Shown here: positions 8,231 through 17,500 of the stretch, in pieces
Position numbering within the stretch: the stretch's first letter is position 1
Layout: each line of letters opens with the position of its first letter
DNA from: 66-474 sp964489055
Lineage (GTDB): Bacteria > Pseudomonadota > Gammaproteobacteria > Xanthomonadales > Rhodanobacteraceae
Reading direction: 5' to 3'
DNA length: 64,000 nucleotides
Assembly: GCA_964489055.1 (NCBI GenBank)
Contig: CAZAXF010000006.1
Span: 16,159 to 80,158 of the forward strand
Translations under genes and position numbers: made by a program
The notes under the pieces: model-generated
Told to the model about the DNA's origin: nothing
Seen by the model: only the letters and a program-made list of their open reading frames with translations
Database searches by the model: none

Positions 8231-11200
8231 GGTGCACCACGACATAGAACACCGGTACCAGCATCAACCCGAGCGCGGTGGCGCCGATCATGCCGCCGAT
8301 CACGCCGGTGCCGATGGCGTGGCGGCTGTTGGCGCCGGCGCCGGTGGAGATCGCCAGCGGCAACACGCCCAGGATGAACGCGATCGAGGTCATCAGGATC
8401 GGGCGCAGGCGGATGCGGCAGGCTTCCAGCGTGGCCGCGACCAGGCCCTTGCCCTGCTTTTGTTCGTCCACGGCGAACTGCACGATCAGGATCGCGTTCT
8501 TCACCGACAATCCTATGATCGCGATCAGGCCGATCTTGAAGTAGACGTCGTTGTCCAGCCCGCGGATGCTGGTCAGCGCCACCGAGCCCAATACGCCCAG
8601 CGGGATCACCAGCATCACGGCCACCGGAATCGACCAGCTTTCATACAGCGCGGCCAGGCACAGGAACACCACGAAGATGGAAAGCCCGAACAGCATCGGT
8701 GCCTGCGCGCCGGAGAGGATTTCCTGCAGCGACTGCCCGGTCCATTCGTAGCCGATGCCCTTGGGCAGGTACTTTGCGACCAGTTCCTGCATGGCATCGA
8801 TCGCGTCGCCGGAGCTGTAGCCTGGCGCGGCGGTGCCGGTGATCGAGATCGAGCCGATGCCGTTGTAGCGGTCGAGCTCCGGCGGCGCCAGCGACCAGCT
8901 GGTGTCGACCACGCTGGAGAGCGGCACCATCACGCCGTTCGAGGACCGGGTGTAGAAATGGCCGATGTCCGAGGGCTGCATCCGGAACGGCGCGTCGGCC
9001 TGCATTTCGACCCGCAGCACGCGGCCGTGGTAGTAGAAGTCGTTGGCGTAGACCTGCGAGAGCATCAACTGCATCGCGTTGTACACGTCGGTGACCGACA
9101 GGCCCATGGATTCGGCCTTGACCCGGTCGACGTGCATGTCCACCGTCGGCGCCTCTTCCATGCCGCTGACGTGCACGTTCTCGAGGCGCTTGTCCTTGTT
9201 GGCCTCGGCAAGCAGCTTGTCCTTGGCGGCGACCAGTGCCTGGTGGCCCAGTCCGCCGCGGTCCTCCAGTTCGAAGTCGAAGCCGGCGAAGCGCCCGAGG
9301 CCGCGGATCACCGGCTGGTTCATCGCGAACACCCGGGCGTTGCGGATACCGGCGAACCGGCGGTTGAGCTCGGCGATGACCTCGTTGACGCCCTCGCTGC
9401 GCTTGCTCCAGTCCTTGAGGTGGATGAACGCCATGCCGACGTTCTCGCCGCGGCCGATGAAGCTGAAGCCGCCGATCGTGAACACGTGCGATACCGCGGG
9501 GACCTTCTCGACGATGCCCTCGACCTGTTTCATCACGTCGCGGGTGCGCTCGATGGTCGCGCCGGCCGGCAACTGGATGGTGGCTACGACCGAGCCCTGG
9601 TCTTCCTGCGGCACGAAACTGGAGGGCAGGTGCGCGAGCAGTAGCACCGCCACCACGATCGCCAGCGCGTAGCCGGCCAGCCAGCGCGGCGTGTGCCTGA
9701 CGGCCTTGGCCAGGCGGCCGAGGTAGGCGTGCGCCATGCGCTCGTAGCCGTTGTTGAAGGCGCGCAGGAAGCGGTTGGCGCGTTCGTGTTCCGGCCGCAG
9801 CAGGCTCGCGCACAGCGCCGGGGTGAAGGTCAACGCCATCAGCGCGGACAGCATCATCGATATCGCGATGGTCACCGCGAACTGGCGGTAGATCGCGCCG
9901 ACGCTGCCCGGCATCAGCGCGGCCGGCACGAACACCGAGGCCAGCACCGTGGTGACCGCGATGATCGCGCCGGTGATCTGGGTCATGCCCTTGCGCGTGG
10001 CTTCCTTCGGCGACAGGCCCTCCTCGCGCATGATGCGCTCGACGTTCTCGACCACCACGATCGCGTCGTCCACCACGATGCCGATCGCCAGCACCAGCCC
10101 GAACAGGCTGAGCACGTTGATCGAGAATCCGAACGCGTACATGCCGAGGAACGCGCCGGTCAGCGCCACCGGTACCACCAGGGTGGGGATCAGCGTGGCG
10201 CGCAGGTTCTGCAGGAACAGCAGCATCACCAGGAATACCAGCACGATGGCCTCGCCCAGGGTCTTGACCACCTCGACGATGGAAACCCTGACGAAGGTGT
10301 AGCTTTCAAACGGTACGGTCCACGTGACCCCGGGCGGCAGGTTGCGGCCCAGCTCTTCCATCTTCGCCCGCACCTCGCTGGCCACGGTGAGCGCGTTGGC
10401 GCCGGGCAGCAGCGAGATGCCGAAGGAGGCGACGGGCTGGCCGTTCAGGCGCGAGAAGTTGCCGTAGTGGTCGGATCCGAGCTCCACCCGGGCGACGTCG
10501 CCCAGCGTCACGGTCGAGCCGTCGGGATTGGTGCGCAGGATGATGTGCCGGAACTGTTCCGGGGTGGTGAAGCTCGATTCGGCCGAAACCGAGGCGGTGA
10601 CGCCCTGGCCCGACGTGGCGGGCTCGGCGCCGACCGAACCGGCCGCGAACATCACGTTCTGGCCGCGCACCGCGTTCAGCGCATCGGTGGCCGTGAGGTC
10701 GTAGCCCTGCAGCTTCAGCGGGTTCAGCCAGATGCGCATGGCGTAGGGCGAGCCGAACTGGTTGACGCTGCCGACGCCTTCCAGGCGCGAGATCGGATCG
10801 ATGAGCTGGGCCGCGATCACGTTGCTGAGCGCGGCCTGGTCCAGGTGCCCGGTCTTGTCCTGCAGCGAAACGCCCATCAGGAAGCCGGTCGAGGACTTGC
10901 GCACCGTGATGCCGAGGTTCTTCACCGCCTGCGGCAGGCGCGGCTCGGCGGCGTTGACCGCGTTCTGGGTCTGCACCGCCGCGGTGTCGAGGTCCGTGCC
11001 CGGATCGAAGTACAGCGTGATGTTGGACGACCCGGTGGAGTTGGACGAGGACGAGAAGTACAGAAGGTGGTCGATGCCGGAAAGGTTCTGCTCGATCACC
11101 TGCGTGACCGTGCTCTGCACCACCTGGGCATTGGCGCCCGGATAGTTGGCACGCACCTGCACGCTGGGCGGGGCGATGGCCGGGTAGGCCTCGATCGGCA

Positions 11201-11288
11201 GGTTGAGGATCGCGATGGTGCCGCCCAGCGTGATCAGGATCGCGAGGACCCAGGCGAACACCGGACGGTCGATGAAGAACTGCGGCAT
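8151..11288 (-). CDS. RND multidrug efflux transporter permease (HAE1/AcrB-type)
   Basis: A 1,045-residue inner-membrane proton-driven pump, full length for the HAE1 family. It opens MPQFFIDRPVFAWVLAILITLGGTIAILNLPIEAYP, the usual first helix, and has two large periplasmic loops. The proton-relay Asp pair sits in LAIGIVVDDAIVVVENVERIM. C-terminal helices include FKIGLIAIIGLSVKNAILIVQFA. The tail is acidic (TDTDDDETIRPFDD), and part of its coding sequence is duplicated downstream. It lies 6 bases after the membrane fusion protein gene, the normal mfp-rnd order. No outer-membrane factor gene or TetR regulator is adjacent, so a TolC-like partner must be encoded elsewhere. Confidence 0.95.
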   Translation of the reverse strand: MPQFFIDRPVFAWVLAILITLGGTIAILNLPIEAYPAIAPPSVQVRANYPGANAQVVQSTVTQVIEQNLSGIDHLLYFSSSSNSTGSSNITLYFDPGTDLDTAAVQTQNAVNAAEPRLPQAVKNLGITVRKSSTGFLMGVSLQDKTGHLDQAALSNVIAAQLIDPISRLEGVGSVNQFGSPYAMRIWLNPLKLQGYDLTATDALNAVRGQNVMFAAGSVGAEPATSGQGVTASVSAESSFTTPEQFRHIILRTNPDGSTVTLGDVARVELGSDHYGNFSRLNGQPVASFGISLLPGANALTVASEVRAKMEELGRNLPPGVTWTVPFESYTFVRVSIVEVVKTLGEAIVLVFLVMLLFLQNLRATLIPTLVVPVALTGAFLGMYAFGFSINVLSLFGLVLAIGIVVDDAIVVVENVERIMREEGLSPKEATRKGMTQITGAIIAVTTVLASVFVPAALMPGSVGAIYRQFAVTIAISMMLSALMALTFTPALCASLLRPEHERANRFLRAFNNGYERMAHAYLGRLAKAVRHTPRWLAGYALAIVVAVLLLAHLPSSFVPQEDQGSVVATIQLPAGATIERTRDVMKQVEGIVEKVPAVSHVFTIGGFSFIGRGENVGMAFIHLKDWSKRSEGVNEVIAELNRRFAGIRNARVFAMNQPVIRGLGRFAGFDFELEDRGGLGHQALVAAKDKLLAEANKDKRLENVHVSGMEEAPTVDMHVDRVKAESMGLSVTDVYNAMQLMLSQVYANDFYYHGRVLRVEMQADAPFRMQPSDIGHFYTRSSNGVMVPLSSVVDTSWSLAPPELDRYNGIGSISITGTAAPGYSSGDAIDAMQELVAKYLPKGIGYEWTGQSLQEILSGAQAPMLFGLSIFVVFLCLAALYESWSIPVAVMLVIPLGVLGSVALTSIRGLDNDVYFKIGLIAIIGLSVKNAILIVQFAVDEQKQGKGLVAATLEACRIRLRPILMTSIAFILGVLPLAISTGAGANSRHAIGTGVIGGMIGATALGLMLVPVFYVVVHRLLGDKSDGTEATDTDDDETIRPFDD

Positions 11289-11294
11289 GGTCGC

Positions 11295-12455
11295 TCAGTC
11301 CGCAGCCGAACCGGCCGGGGCGGGCCCGTCGGCGCCATGGTAGGGCACGGGCTTGACCTTCTCGCCGGGCCGCGCCTGCTGGATGCCCGAGACCACCACC
11401 CGCGCGCCGGGTGTGATGCCGGTGCGCACGATCCAGTCGGCGCCGTGCTGGTCGCCCAGCTCGACCGGGGTGCTGGTGATCGTGTCATCGGCGCCGACCA
11501 CGTACACGAAGGCGCCCTCGCTGCCGCGCTGGATCGCACCCTGCGGCAACAGGAACGCGTCGTGCAGGGTACCCAGCGCCAGGCGGATTTTCACGAACAT
11601 CCCCGGCAGCAGCACGTTGTCGGGATTGGGCACCACTGCGCGCAGGTCGACCGCGCCGGTCCTGGGGTCGACCGCAAGGTCGGTGAAATCCAGCGTGCCG
11701 GTGTGCGGGTACACGCTGCCATCGGGCAGCACGATGTGCACCTCGGCCTTGTCGGGCGCGACCAGTTTCACATTGCCCGTCCGTTCGGCCTTGCGCAGGC
11801 GTTCCACTTCGGCCATCGGCTCGCTGAAATTGGCATAGATCGGGTTGATCTGCTGTACGCGGGTGAGCGGTTGCGTGTCGCTCGGCGAGACCAGCGCGCC
11901 CTGGGTGACGTTGGCGCGCCCGGCGCGGCCGCTGATGGGTGCGGTGACGGTGGCGTAGCCGAGGTCGATCCTGGCGTTGCGCACGTCGGCGCGCGCCGAC
12001 TTGACCGCGGCATTCGCCTCGTCCGCGGCCGCCACGGCGTTGTCGACGTCCTGTTTTGACAGCAGCCCCTTTTCGCCCAGCTTGCGGCTGCGCCCGGCCT
12101 TGAGCCTTGCGTTGCGGGCGCTGGCCTCGGCCTGCGCCAGCCGGCCCTCGGCCGCCCGCAGGCTGGCCTCCAGCGGCGCCGGGTCGATCTGGAACAACAC
12201 GTCCCCGGCCTTGACGTCGGTGCCTTCCCTGTACACGCGCTTGAGCACGATGCCGGTAACGCGCGCGCGAACCTGTGCGGTCAGGGTTGCCGCAAGGCGT
12301 CCGGGATAGGTGCGCGTGACCGGGATGGTGGCGGGCTTTGCCGTCACCACGCCGACCTCCGGTGGCGGCGCCGGCGGCGGCGCGGACGGGCCGCAGGCGC
12401 AAAGGATCGACGCCAGTGCCAGCGCGCCGGTGGCGCGCCATGACGAACTCGTCAT
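11295..12455 (-). CDS. Periplasmic adaptor subunit (membrane fusion protein) of the RND efflux pump
   Basis: A 386-residue AcrA-like lipoprotein that bridges the RND pump and an outer-membrane channel. The N-terminus is a lipoprotein signal (LALASILCACGPS, probable lipobox LCAC) followed by a proline-rich linker. The lipoyl/biotinyl half-motif (ARVTGIVLKRVYREGTDVKAGDVLFQID), a coiled-coil hairpin (Ala/Glu/Arg-rich, ~100-165) and the barrel segment (GMFVKIRLALG) are in the family order. It is followed 6 bases later by the pump gene, so the two are certainly co-transcribed. A GGDEF gene lies 75 bases upstream on the same strand and may share the transcript. Confidence 0.93.
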   Translation of the reverse strand: MTSSSWRATGALALASILCACGPSAPPPAPPPEVGVVTAKPATIPVTRTYPGRLAATLTAQVRARVTGIVLKRVYREGTDVKAGDVLFQIDPAPLEASLRAAEGRLAQAEASARNARLKAGRSRKLGEKGLLSKQDVDNAVAAADEANAAVKSARADVRNARIDLGYATVTAPISGRAGRANVTQGALVSPSDTQPLTRVQQINPIYANFSEPMAEVERLRKAERTGNVKLVAPDKAEVHIVLPDGSVYPHTGTLDFTDLAVDPRTGAVDLRAVVPNPDNVLLPGMFVKIRLALGTLHDAFLLPQGAIQRGSEGAFVYVVGADDTITSTPVELGDQHGADWIVRTGITPGARVVVSGIQQARPGEKVKPVPYHGADGPAPAGSAAD

Positions 12456-12530
12456 CGGGTTTCTTCTTCTGGAAGCGTCATCAGCCGACGATTGTCGCGT
12501 TAATCGCGGCCCGTGTCTGTGGGCTGAATG

Positions 12531-14351
12531 TCACGGGCTGGCGGCGGTGGCGGACGGGTCGGGGTGCACCAGCGAGCCGGCCGAGGCGACCTGGTTGCGT
12601 CCGGCGTGCTTGGCGTTGTACAGCGCCTTGTCGGCCGTGCGCCGCAGTGTTTCCAGGGAGTCTCCGTGCTCGGGGTAGCTGGACACCCCGATCGACACCG
12701 TCGCCGGCGGCAGGGTGCTGCCGCGGAAGGTCACCAGCAGCTCGGACGCTTCCCGGCGGATGTGCTCGGCGCGCTCCAGCGCGCGCGGGTGGTCGGCGTC
12801 GGTCAGGACCACGGCAAATTCCTCGCCGCCGATGCGGCAGGGCATGTCCTCGCCGCGGCACGACTGTGCCAGCAGTGCACCGAAGGAAGCCAGCAGCGCG
12901 TCGCCGGCTTCGTGGCCCTGGGTGTCGTTGTAGCGTTTGAAGTGGTCGATGTCGAACATCAACAACGACAGTCCGCCCTTGCGGCGCTCGGCCCGCAGCA
13001 GTTCGCGCGGCATCGAGGCCTCCAGGTAGCGGCGGTTGAACAGGTTGGTCAGCGGGTCGCGGATCGACTGCGTGCGCAGGCTGGCCTGCAGGCGCAGGTT
13101 GCCGATCGCCAGCGCCAACTGGTCCGCGGCGGTGATGGCCAGGCGGCGCGGTTCGGGGGCCAGCGGGACGGGTGTGCTGAGACTCAGCACGCCCAGCACC
13201 TGGCCCTGCGAGGTCAGCGGCAGGCACAGGCTGGATTCGTCGGCGACGCCCGCCTGCGCCAGGTGCGCGCACACAGGCGCGCTGGCGTCGTCGCGTGCCG
13301 GGTGCGGCTGGTTGCGCCTGAGCGCCCAGCAGTCGTCGGGCGCGAACACCGCGTCGTCCAGCCCGGCCCTGCGGGATCCCCAGCCCATGCGCGCTTCGAC
13401 CAGGTTGTGCGAGGCGTTGATCAGCGCCAGCGATCCCGACGTGCCCGGGAGCAGCGGCGGCAGCGCGCGCTGGGTCACGTTCAGCGCCTCCTCGACGTCG
13501 CGGCAGTTTTGCAGCAGTTCGGTCAGCGTGGACAGGTTACGCAGCGTGGCACCCGCACGTTCGGCCTCGGCGAGGGCCGCCTCCAGCCGCTCGGCATTGT
13601 TGGCCAGACGGCGTTCGCTGCGCACGCGGCGGCGCTGTTCGCCCGCCACGCTGATGAACGCCGCGACCAGCAGCAGCAGGCTCCCGCCAAGCGCCAGGAC
13701 AGCCAGCATGGCCTCGGAATGGCTCTTGCGCACGATGGATGCCTGGCGGTCGTTCAGCCGGCTCGCTTCACGATCCAGCATCGCGCCGGTGATATCACCG
13801 ACCGGCGAGCCCGGTCGCGCGATCAACGCCAGCACGTCCGCGCGTGCGGCGTCCGCGCCACGCGCGCTGTAGTCGGTGAGGATCTTTTCGTACTGCGCGC
13901 GCCGGGCGTCGACGGCGGCCTTGAGTTGTTGCACGCTGGCCGCCTGAGTCGCGTCGCCGGGTGCAGACAGCCGGTTGCGGTCGCCGGACTGGCTGGCAAG
14001 GGTGTCAAGCGCACGCTCGGCCGCCGCGACCGCGCGCCAGTAGCCGGAAAAGTCCTGGCCATTGCCGGTCAGGCCGTAGCTGCGCGCTTCCATTTCCGCG
14101 CGCTGCATGTGCGTGCGCAGGTTCAACAGTTGCTCCTGCACCTGGTAGGTGTGCACCAGCCACTGCTGCTCGCTGCGGTAGCGTTGTGCGCTGACGAGGA
14201 CCCCGGCTGCCAGCAGCACGATCAGCAGCACCGCCAGCGCGAACATCACCAGCACCAGCCAGCGCATCCCGGTACTTGCGCGCACGTGCTCGGTCAGCCG
14301 GCGGCGGCGCGCGGAGTCCGGGTTCGATTTCCGATCCGATTGCGCATTCAT
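12531..14351 (-). CDS. Membrane-anchored diguanylate cyclase (CHASE3-like, GAF-like, GGDEF)
   Basis: A 606-residue protein predicted to make cyclic di-GMP. A basic N-terminus is followed by two transmembrane helices (about 31-54 and 215-236) bracketing a helical periplasmic region whose MQRAEMEARSYGLTGN stretch resembles CHASE3 sensors. A coiled segment and a GAF-like domain (~270-420) precede the GGDEF domain. The active-site loop is GGEEF (508-512), and an intact RxxD inhibitory site (RGED, 499-502) lies exactly five residues before it, so product inhibition is expected. The ATG at 14351 is used; the open frame continues upstream only as antisense of the NAD-GDH gene. It shares a 166-bp divergent intergenic region with that gene. 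Confidence 0.9.
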   Translation of the reverse strand: MNAQSDRKSNPDSARRRRLTEHVRASTGMRWLVLVMFALAVLLIVLLAAGVLVSAQRYRSEQQWLVHTYQVQEQLLNLRTHMQRAEMEARSYGLTGNGQDFSGYWRAVAAAERALDTLASQSGDRNRLSAPGDATQAASVQQLKAAVDARRAQYEKILTDYSARGADAARADVLALIARPGSPVGDITGAMLDREASRLNDRQASIVRKSHSEAMLAVLALGGSLLLLVAAFISVAGEQRRRVRSERRLANNAERLEAALAEAERAGATLRNLSTLTELLQNCRDVEEALNVTQRALPPLLPGTSGSLALINASHNLVEARMGWGSRRAGLDDAVFAPDDCWALRRNQPHPARDDASAPVCAHLAQAGVADESSLCLPLTSQGQVLGVLSLSTPVPLAPEPRRLAITAADQLALAIGNLRLQASLRTQSIRDPLTNLFNRRYLEASMPRELLRAERRKGGLSLLMFDIDHFKRYNDTQGHEAGDALLASFGALLAQSCRGEDMPCRIGGEEFAVVLTDADHPRALERAEHIRREASELLVTFRGSTLPPATVSIGVSSYPEHGDSLETLRRTADKALYNAKHAGRNQVASAGSLVHPDPSATAASP

Positions 14352-14517
14352 GCCAACGGACACGCCTTGCAAATCTTCCGGGCATGATACGCGCCACCCG
14401 GCAGGAGGTCCGCGCAGGCGGTCACGCCCCGGACCGCCGGCACCCGCCGGATGCTGGTGCCGGTGCGCTCCCCAGCGGTATCCTATGCGTTCCACCGCCA
14501 CTGTTGGCAGCATCGAC

Positions 14518-17500
14518 ATGAACGCACTGCGTACCCCTGCCGGGGGCGAAGAGGTGGCCGCCATCGCGGCCGGGGTCCGCGACCAGGTCGATCCGGCGGA
14601 TGCCGCGGCGGCCGGGGCTTTTGCCAGGCTGGCGTGCGCGGAGCTGGCGCCGGACGAGTTGTCCAGCCGTGGCAGCGAAACCTGGGCGGCGATCTGCGCG
14701 AACCTGTTCCGTTGGGTCGCCACGCGTCCGGCCGGTCGCGCCGCCGTGCGCGTGTTCAATCCTGATGCGGACGAGCACGGCTGGCGCTGCTCGCACTCGG
14801 TGATCCAGGTCGACACCGACGATGCCCCGTTCCTGGTCGATTCGCTGGAGATGGTCATCCGCGGCGAACACTTGCGGTTGCACCGGATGATCCATCCGGT
14901 GATGGACATCCGCCGCGACAAGGATGGAAAGCTCAAGGCGGTGTCCGAGTGCGCCGACGAGGGTGGCCATCCCGAATCGGTGATCCACGCCGAGATCGAC
15001 CGCGTGGACCAGGCCACGCTGGAACGCTTGCAGGCCGCGGCCGAGGCGGCGCTTGCCGACGTGCACGCGGCGGTCAGCGACTGGCAGGCCATGCACGACA
15101 AGATGCTGGAGATTGCCGACGCGTTGCCGGATGCGCGCTCGCCGCTGGACAAGGCGCAGCTTGCCGAGGGCCGGGACTTCCTGCGCTGGGCGGCGGACAA
15201 CCACTTCACCTTCCTTGGCTATCGCGAATACGACGTGGTGGCCGAGCACGGTGACGAGCTGCTGAAGGCGCGTGTGGACTCGGGCCTTGGCATCCTGCGC
15301 GACCCCGACCTCGCCACCGCGCCGCGTTCGACCAAGAGCCTGGTCGCGACCCGCCTGCCGCAGTCGGGCGCGATGGACGCCATCATCCTGACCAAGACCA
15401 ACGCGCGTTCGCGCGTGCACCGCGCCGGTTACATGGACTACATCGGCGTGCTGCGTTTCGACGACAACGGCAAGCCCATCGGCGAATCGCGCTTCCTCGG
15501 GCTGTACACCTCCACCGCCTACATGCGCCGGCCGCAGGACGTGCCGCTGATGCGCAAGAAATTCGATCTGGCGGAAAAACGCTCGGGCCTGCGGCCGCAG
15601 TCGCATTCGGGCAAGGCGTTCCGCTCGATCCTGGAAACCCTGCCGCGCGACGAACTGCTGCAGGCGTCCAGCGACGAGTTGTTCACGCTGGCCAGCGGGA
15701 TTTTCGACGTCTACGAACGGCGCCGGCCGCGCCTGTTCGTGCGCCGCGATGCCTACGGCCGGTTCTTCTCGTGCCTGGTGTTCATTCCGCGCGACCACTA
15801 CAGCGCCAGCGTGGGCGAACGGGTCAAGGACATGCTGCGCCAGGAGCTGCACGGCGAGCGCATCGACTCGATGGTCCAGCTCGGCGACGCGCCCATGGCG
15901 CGCTTGCACGTGGTGGTGCGCCCGCGTGCCGGCGACCAGGTGGAGGTGGACCTCGACAAGCTCGAATCGCGGCTGGCGCCGATCGTGCGCAGCTGGCACG
16001 ACGAGCTGCGCGCGGCACTGGTGGGCGGCCTCGGCGAGGAACGCGGCGCCCAGCTGGCCAATCGCTGGGGCAGCGCGCTGACCTCGGCCTACATCGAGGA
16101 CCAGACCACCGCGCGCGCGGCCGAGGATGTGGGCATCCTGACTGCGATGACCGAGGAAGGGCAGGACATGCGCCTGGCCTTCCACGAGTCCTACCGCACG
16201 CCGGGCGAGCTTCATTTCAAGATCTTCCGCACCAACAACGACATTGCCCTGTCCGATGCCCTGCCGCTGCTGGAAAACGCGGGCCTGAAGGTGGATACCG
16301 AACAGGTCCACCCGCTGGAATTCGCGGGCACCAAGGCCTGCATCCAGGACTTCGTGGTGCGCCCGGCCGTGCCGCTGAAGTTCAGGCTCGACGACGTGCA
16401 CGCACGTTTCGAGGGCGCCTTCGCCGCAATCTGGAACGGCCAGGCCGAGAGCGACCGCTTCAACGCGCTGCTGCTGGAAGCGGGCCTGAGCTGGCGGCAG
16501 ATCGCGGTGCTGCGCGGCTACTGCAAGTACCAGCAGCAGGTGGGCACGCCGTTCTCGCAGGCGTACATGGAAGAAACCCTCAGCCGCTACCCGATGATTG
16601 CCGGGCTGCTGGTGGAACTGTTCGAGGCCAAGTTCGACCCGCGCCGCGAAGAACAGGACGGCGGTGCGCGCGCGGCGCTGGAACGCGAACTGGAAACCTT
16701 GACCCCGAAGACGGTGCTGGAAGCCAACTCGGACTTCGTGCAGCGCGTCGCGTCCCTGCTCGAACGTCCGCGCGAGGAGCAGGTCGACGGCCTGGTGGCC
16801 GCGATCAAGGCGCTGCTGGTGGATGTCTCCAGCCTCGACGACGACCGCATCCTGCGCGGCTTCATGAGCATGATCCGCGCCACGCTGCGCACCAACTGTT
16901 TCCAGTTGCACGACGGCGAACCGCCGGCGTATTTCAGCTACAAGTTCGATCCGCACCAGGTGCCGGACGCACCCAAACCCGTACCGTACCGGGAAATCTG
17001 GGTGTATTCGCCGCGCGTCGAAGGCATTCACCTGCGTTTCGGCCCGGTGGCGCGCGGCGGCATCCGCTGGTCGGACCGGCGCGAGGACTTCCGCACCGAG
17101 GTGCTGGGCCTGGTCAAGGCGCAGATGGTCAAGAACACCGTGATCGTTCCGGTCGGTTCCAAGGGCGGATTCTTCGTCAAGCGTCCGCCGGTCGGTGGAG
17201 ACCGCGACGCGCAGATCGCCGAGGGCATCGCCTGCTACAAGATGTTCATGCACGGCATGCTCGACATCACCGACAACATCGACACGGCCGCCAACAAGGT
17301 GCTGCACCCGGCCGACGTGGTGCGTCACGATGACGACGATCCCTACCTGGTGGTGGCCGCCGACAAGGGCACGGCCAAGTTTTCCGACATCGCCAACGGC
17401 ATCTCGATTGAACACGGCTACTGGCTCGGCGATGCCTTCGCGTCCGGCGGCTCGGCCGGCTACGACCACAAGGGCATGGGCATCACCGCCAAGGGCGGCT

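Noticed and set aside
9693..12059. 788-residue plus-strand frame opposite the RND pump and adaptor genes
   Set aside because: His/Arg/Gln-rich antisense shadow; both genes on the minus strand have full family signatures.
12531..15209. 892-residue version of the GGDEF protein
   Set aside because: The N-terminal 286 residues are antisense to NAD-GDH; the true start is the ATG at 14351 before the membrane helix.
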